From assembly GCA_947168325.1 (NCBI GenBank), contig CAMVLN010000019.1, positions 1 to 16,694 on the forward strand: a stretch of DNA of 16,694 bases, given 5' to 3'. Under the pieces are notes generated by a model. It made no database searches. It was not told the origin of the DNA and was given only the letters and a program-made list of their open reading frames with translations. The number at the start of each line of letters is the position of its first letter. The stretch's first letter is position 1. The position numbers were made by a program, and so were the translations under genes. The stretch comes from an uncultured Elusimicrobia bacterium (GTDB lineage: Bacteria > Elusimicrobiota > Endomicrobiia > Endomicrobiales > Endomicrobiaceae). Below are positions 13,639-16,694 of this stretch, one piece after another.

Positions 13639-14434
13639 AATTTTATTGTGTTTTTTATTATTTATAGTAATTAACATATTTTCCTGTTCAAAACATAAAG
13701 AAACTATTTCTGGCGAGGTTGATTCCACAGAAATAGATATTGGTGTAAAAGTTCCGGGAAGAATTGCCGAAATATTTATTACAGAAGGACAAACTGTAAA
13801 AAAAGGTGATATTTTAGGCAGACTTGAAGGTAAGGAATTAGATGCAAAATTAAAAACTGTTAATGCTGCTTTAAAAGAAGCTGAAGAGCAATATGTTCTT
13901 GCAAAAAAAACTTATAATAGAATAAAAACTCTTTATAAAGATGGAATTATTCCTAAACAACAGTTTGATGAAGTTGAATATAAATATAATGCAGCTTTAC
14001 AAAAAATAAATGCAACACAAGGTAAAAAGAATGAAATTATGGCATACTATGATGAACTTACAATAGTTGCTCCAATAGATGGTGAAGTAACTCAAATTAT
14101 TTCACATCCAGGAGAACTTATAGCTACTGGGTATCCTATAATAACAATTCTTGACACAAATGATATGTGGGTTGTTTTTAACATTAGAGAAGATTTATTG
14201 AATAATATTGAAAAAGACAAATATATAAAAGTATACATTCCTGCAATAAAAGAAACTTTTGATATGAAAGTAACTTATATTTCAGCAATGGCAAGTTTTG
14301 CTTCGTGGAAACCAACAAATCAGCAAAATAATTATGATTTAAAAACTTTTGAAATAAGAGCTAAAAGTAATAATAAAATAAAAAATTTAAGACCTGGTAT
14401 GACCGCAGTAATTGTTGAAGAAGAAAAGAAATGA
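13628..14434 (+). CDS. HlyD-family periplasmic adaptor (membrane fusion protein), probable lipoprotein
   Basis: The 268-residue protein has a short hydrophobic start ending in NIFSC, so Cys20 is a likely lipid-attachment site and the adaptor would be anchored to the inner membrane by lipid. The barrel-sandwich half-motif VKVPGRIAEIFITEGQTVKKGDILGRLEG (about residues 38-66) leads into a short coiled-coil hairpin (about 67-135). The second half-motif is LTIVAPIDGEVTQIISHPGELIATGYPIITILD near 140-172. A beta-barrel domain ending in LRPGMTAVIVEE follows. It would bridge the inner membrane permeases and the TolC-family channel. It overlaps tolC by 11 bases and the next gene by ATGA. The AGGAG for its start lies inside the end of the tolC-like gene, about 12 bases upstream. 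Confidence 0.93.
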   Translation: MKNKILLCFLLFIVINIFSCSKHKETISGEVDSTEIDIGVKVPGRIAEIFITEGQTVKKGDILGRLEGKELDAKLKTVNAALKEAEEQYVLAKKTYNRIKTLYKDGIIPKQQFDEVEYKYNAALQKINATQGKKNEIMAYYDELTIVAPIDGEVTQIISHPGELIATGYPIITILDTNDMWVVFNIREDLLNNIEKDKYIKVYIPAIKETFDMKVTYISAMASFASWKPTNQQNNYDLKTFEIRAKSNNKIKNLRPGMTAVIVEEEKK

Positions 14435-15573
14435 AATATCTTATTGATGTTATAATAAAAGAATTTAAAACTATATTTACAAATAAAAATTATATATTTT
14501 TGGTGTGTTTATGGCCTTTTATAGATTGTTTATTTCTTGGTGGTATATATTTTTATGGCAATGTAAAAAATATGCCTATTGCTATAGTAGATAACGATAA
14601 TTCAAAAACTTCAAGAACTATATCCAGATATTTAAATACTTCTTATGCTTTTGATGTAGTATATAAAACGAAAAATATTGATGATATAAAATATTTACTT
14701 ACAAGAAATAAAATTTTTATGGGAGTGGTAATTCCAAAGGATACACAAAAAAAAATAAAAAAATCTTTACCAGCAAATATAGATTTTTACATAGATGGTT
14801 CTAATTATCTTACAGCAAATCTTTCAGAAATAGAAGGGGCTAATATTTTAGGAACTATAAATGCAGGTTTAAAAAATGTTATGATGAAAAAAAGAGGTAT
14901 TCAATCTAGTCATGCTAATGCTATGATGCTTCCAGTTAGAAATGATACATCAAAATTATTTAATCCAACATACCATTACGGATACTTTTTAACACCAGGA
15001 TTATGGATTTCAATTTTAGGACAATTATTTTTGATTTTTGGAGCATTACCTTTAGGGAAACATCTTGAAGAAAAACAGACTATTTCCAATATTTTTTATT
15101 TAATTTTCGGAAAATTATTTGTTTATGCAATAATCTCTATTATATATTTTGAAATTTTATTTCAAATATTGTTTCCCGTATTTCAAATTCCTTTTTATGG
15201 AAACACTTTTGGAGCAATAGCTTTAAGTATATTGTTTATTATAGCAACAATACTTTTAGGTATGCTTATGTCAGCAATTACAGGAAATAGATTAGATGCT
15301 TTAAAAGGATGTCTTCTTATTGGAGCTCCTGCTTTTTTGTTGTCGGGATATACTTGGCCATTAGATCAAATGCCAACTCTTATGAGAACAATATCTCATT
15401 TTATTCCACTTACTACATATCTTGAAGGGTTTAGAAAAATTTTTCAACAAAATATGAAATTGGAATTTATATTGCCTTTTTCTAAAATTCTTATATGTTT
15501 GGCATTGCTTTATTTCATACTTACATGTATATTTTTATTTATAAGAAATAAGTTTTTAGAAGTAAAGGTATGA
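14431..15573 (+). CDS. ABC-2 type transporter permease, first of a tandem pair
   Basis: The 380-residue protein has one N-terminal membrane segment (about residues 20-42), a large extracytoplasmic part beginning MPIAIVDNDNSKTSRTISRYLN, and about five C-terminal segments. GAPAFLLSGYTWPLDQMP (near residue 295) matches the conserved SGxTWP...MP signature of YhhJ-like ABC-2 permeases. The later FIPLTTYLEGFRKI is also typical. The start overlaps the adaptor stop as ATGA, and its own stop overlaps the next ATG in the same way, so all four genes are translationally linked. In E. coli such permeases work with an ABC ATPase, but none is visible in this window. The cargo is unknown. Confidence 0.92.
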   Translation: MKYLIDVIIKEFKTIFTNKNYIFLVCLWPFIDCLFLGGIYFYGNVKNMPIAIVDNDNSKTSRTISRYLNTSYAFDVVYKTKNIDDIKYLLTRNKIFMGVVIPKDTQKKIKKSLPANIDFYIDGSNYLTANLSEIEGANILGTINAGLKNVMMKKRGIQSSHANAMMLPVRNDTSKLFNPTYHYGYFLTPGLWISILGQLFLIFGALPLGKHLEEKQTISNIFYLIFGKLFVYAIISIIYFEILFQILFPVFQIPFYGNTFGAIALSILFIIATILLGMLMSAITGNRLDALKGCLLIGAPAFLLSGYTWPLDQMPTLMRTISHFIPLTTYLEGFRKIFQQNMKLEFILPFSKILICLALLYFILTCIFLFIRNKFLEVKV

Positions 15574-16694
15574 CAGAATTTAAACAGCTATTATTAAGAG
15601 AAATAAAAAGAATTTTTTTGTCAAAAGATTTAGTTTTGATATGTTTTATAGCACCGTTTATTTATTCTTTCGGTCTTGTATATATTTATCATAAACAAAA
15701 TCCTAAAGATATTAAAATTGCTGTTGTTAATCAAGATAATTCTCTAATTTCAAGGCAATATACTAGAATGATAAACTCAACTCCAGAATTAAATATTACT
15801 AATTATTATTCTTCAACTTTTTTAGCATATAATTCAATTTTTAAAAACCAAGCAGCTTTATTTTATTTTATTCCTAGTAATTTTTCTATAAATTTAAAAA
15901 TGGGTAAAAATACTTTTGCTTTTATAGGTGCAAATGCTAGCAATTTTATGGTTTCTAGTTCTGCTATAAAAACAATTGTTACAACATCACAATTTTTATC
16001 GGCACAAGTTTTTTTTAAATTTTTAATAAGTAAAGGCATTTCTAAACAAACAGCAACACAAATGATACAACCCATAAGAGGAAACTTTAGATGGATATTT
16101 AATTCAAGAAAAACTTATGCAAATTTTTTTATTCCATTTATATTATTTGCCGTATTTCAACAAATTCTCATAGTTGCTGTATGCCATACAATGAGTTTAG
16201 AAACTCAACAAAATACTTGGGAAAAATTATATAAAATATCTAAAAATAAAATATTACCAATAATTTTTGCTAAAGCAATACCTTATATATTTGTTGCACT
16301 TTTTATGATAATAATGTTTATTTTTATTGTTTTTCCTTTTGGAGATATTTTTGAAACAGCTAAATTAAATTTATTTTTTATTTCTCTTATATATTCTTTT
16401 GTTATAGTATTTTTTGCTATGTCAATTTCTCATTTGTTTAAAACTCCTGTTATTTCCTTATGTGCTTTAACTTTTTATTCACTTCCGGTTTTATTAATAT
16501 CAGGGTTCGCATGGCCAGTGTATATGTTACCGTATCATTTATATATTGCTACTTATTTGTTCCCTTCAACATATTTTGTAAATATTTTTAGGTTTTATGC
16601 ACTAAAAAATATTGAAATACAGTATGCAATGTTTCCTGTTATACAATTAATAGTTTTTCTTGTTGTTTGTGTACTAATAAATTTTGTAGTATTC
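15570..16694 (+). CDS. ABC-2 type transporter permease, second of a tandem pair, cut by the right edge
   Basis: The ATG at 15570 overlaps the previous stop, and the frame stays open for 375 codons to the last base, with no stop codon. It is a paralogue of the preceding gene. It opens MTEFKQLLLREIKRIFLSKD with one membrane segment, followed by IKIAVVNQDNSLISRQYTRMINSTPE, parallel to the first permease. Several membrane segments follow, and then LPVLLISGFAWPVYMLPYHLYIATYLFPSTYFVNIFRF, equivalent to the SGYTWP region of its partner. By comparison with the first permease only a few residues should be missing. The two proteins probably form a heterodimer. Any ATP-binding subunit would have to lie beyond the edge or elsewhere. 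Confidence 0.9.
   Translation, partial: MTEFKQLLLREIKRIFLSKDLVLICFIAPFIYSFGLVYIYHKQNPKDIKIAVVNQDNSLISRQYTRMINSTPELNITNYYSSTFLAYNSIFKNQAALFYFIPSNFSINLKMGKNTFAFIGANASNFMVSSSAIKTIVTTSQFLSAQVFFKFLISKGISKQTATQMIQPIRGNFRWIFNSRKTYANFFIPFILFAVFQQILIVAVCHTMSLETQQNTWEKLYKISKNKILPIIFAKAIPYIFVALFMIIMFIFIVFPFGDIFETAKLNLFFISLIYSFVIVFFAMSISHLFKTPVISLCALTFYSLPVLLISGFAWPVYMLPYHLYIATYLFPSTYFVNIFRFYALKNIEIQYAMFPVIQLIVFLVVCVLINFVVF

Noticed and set aside
1..16694. CRISPR array, tRNA, rRNA, insertion sequence or prophage genes
   Set aside because: No regularly spaced repeats of CRISPR length, no tRNA-like GGTTCGA arm regions in the spacers, and no transposase, integrase or phage-like frames were seen.

Overview
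The window comes from a very AT-rich bacterial chromosome, roughly three quarters A+T by eye. It uses the standard bacterial code: TGA is a stop and Trp is TGG. A TolC-family channel with a signal peptide, followed by a membrane-fusion protein, points to a cell with an outer membrane. A ferredoxin-linked 2-oxoacid oxidoreductase points to anaerobic or fermentative metabolism. The gene mix and the long AT-rich spacers would suit a host-associated anaerobe with a reduced genome, such as an Endomicrobium-like member of Elusimicrobiota. This assignment is an inference from gene style, and other low-GC diderms such as Brachyspira are not excluded.

Layout. Bases 2-112 may be the tail of a gene cut by the left edge. 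Two operons follow on the minus strand. The first is aroE-yacL-ispD (2745 down to 469), packed with gaps of 1 and 2 bases: shikimate dehydrogenase, a PIN-TRAM membrane protein and MEP-pathway cytidylyltransferase. The second is rplU-rpmA-obgE (4998 down to 3138), the classic L21-L27-Obg ribosome cluster, with a good promoter upstream and a candidate terminator on the obgE stop codon. From 5169 most genes are on the plus strand: a class I aminotransferase, then a four-subunit oxidoreductase (vorD-vorB-vorA-vorC, 6537-9268), a GNAT acetyltransferase of the short N-acetylglutamate synthase type, a solitary SPFH/prohibitin-like protein (minus strand), ispF, and an export operon of TolC-family channel, lipoprotein-type HlyD adaptor and two tandem ABC-2 permeases. 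The second permease runs off the right edge.

How the genes fit together. The Vor complex oxidises branched-chain or related 2-oxoacids to acyl-CoA and reduces ferredoxin, and the nearby aminotransferase could supply or consume 2-oxoacids. IspD and IspF are two steps of the same isoprenoid pathway but lie in separate transcription units. The export operon would span both membranes, but no ATP-binding subunit is visible in the window.

The points most worth a second look are: the YacL-like protein, which has Asn where a PIN-domain Asp is expected and a shortened membrane region; the vorD promoter placed so that the mRNA would be nearly leaderless; the 190-base spacer inside the vor operon, with a duplicated motif across the vorB stop; the export cassette with no ATPase seen; and several short tandem duplications in the spacers. 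No CRISPR array, tRNA, rRNA or insertion sequence was seen. I found no convincing undescribed multi-gene system.
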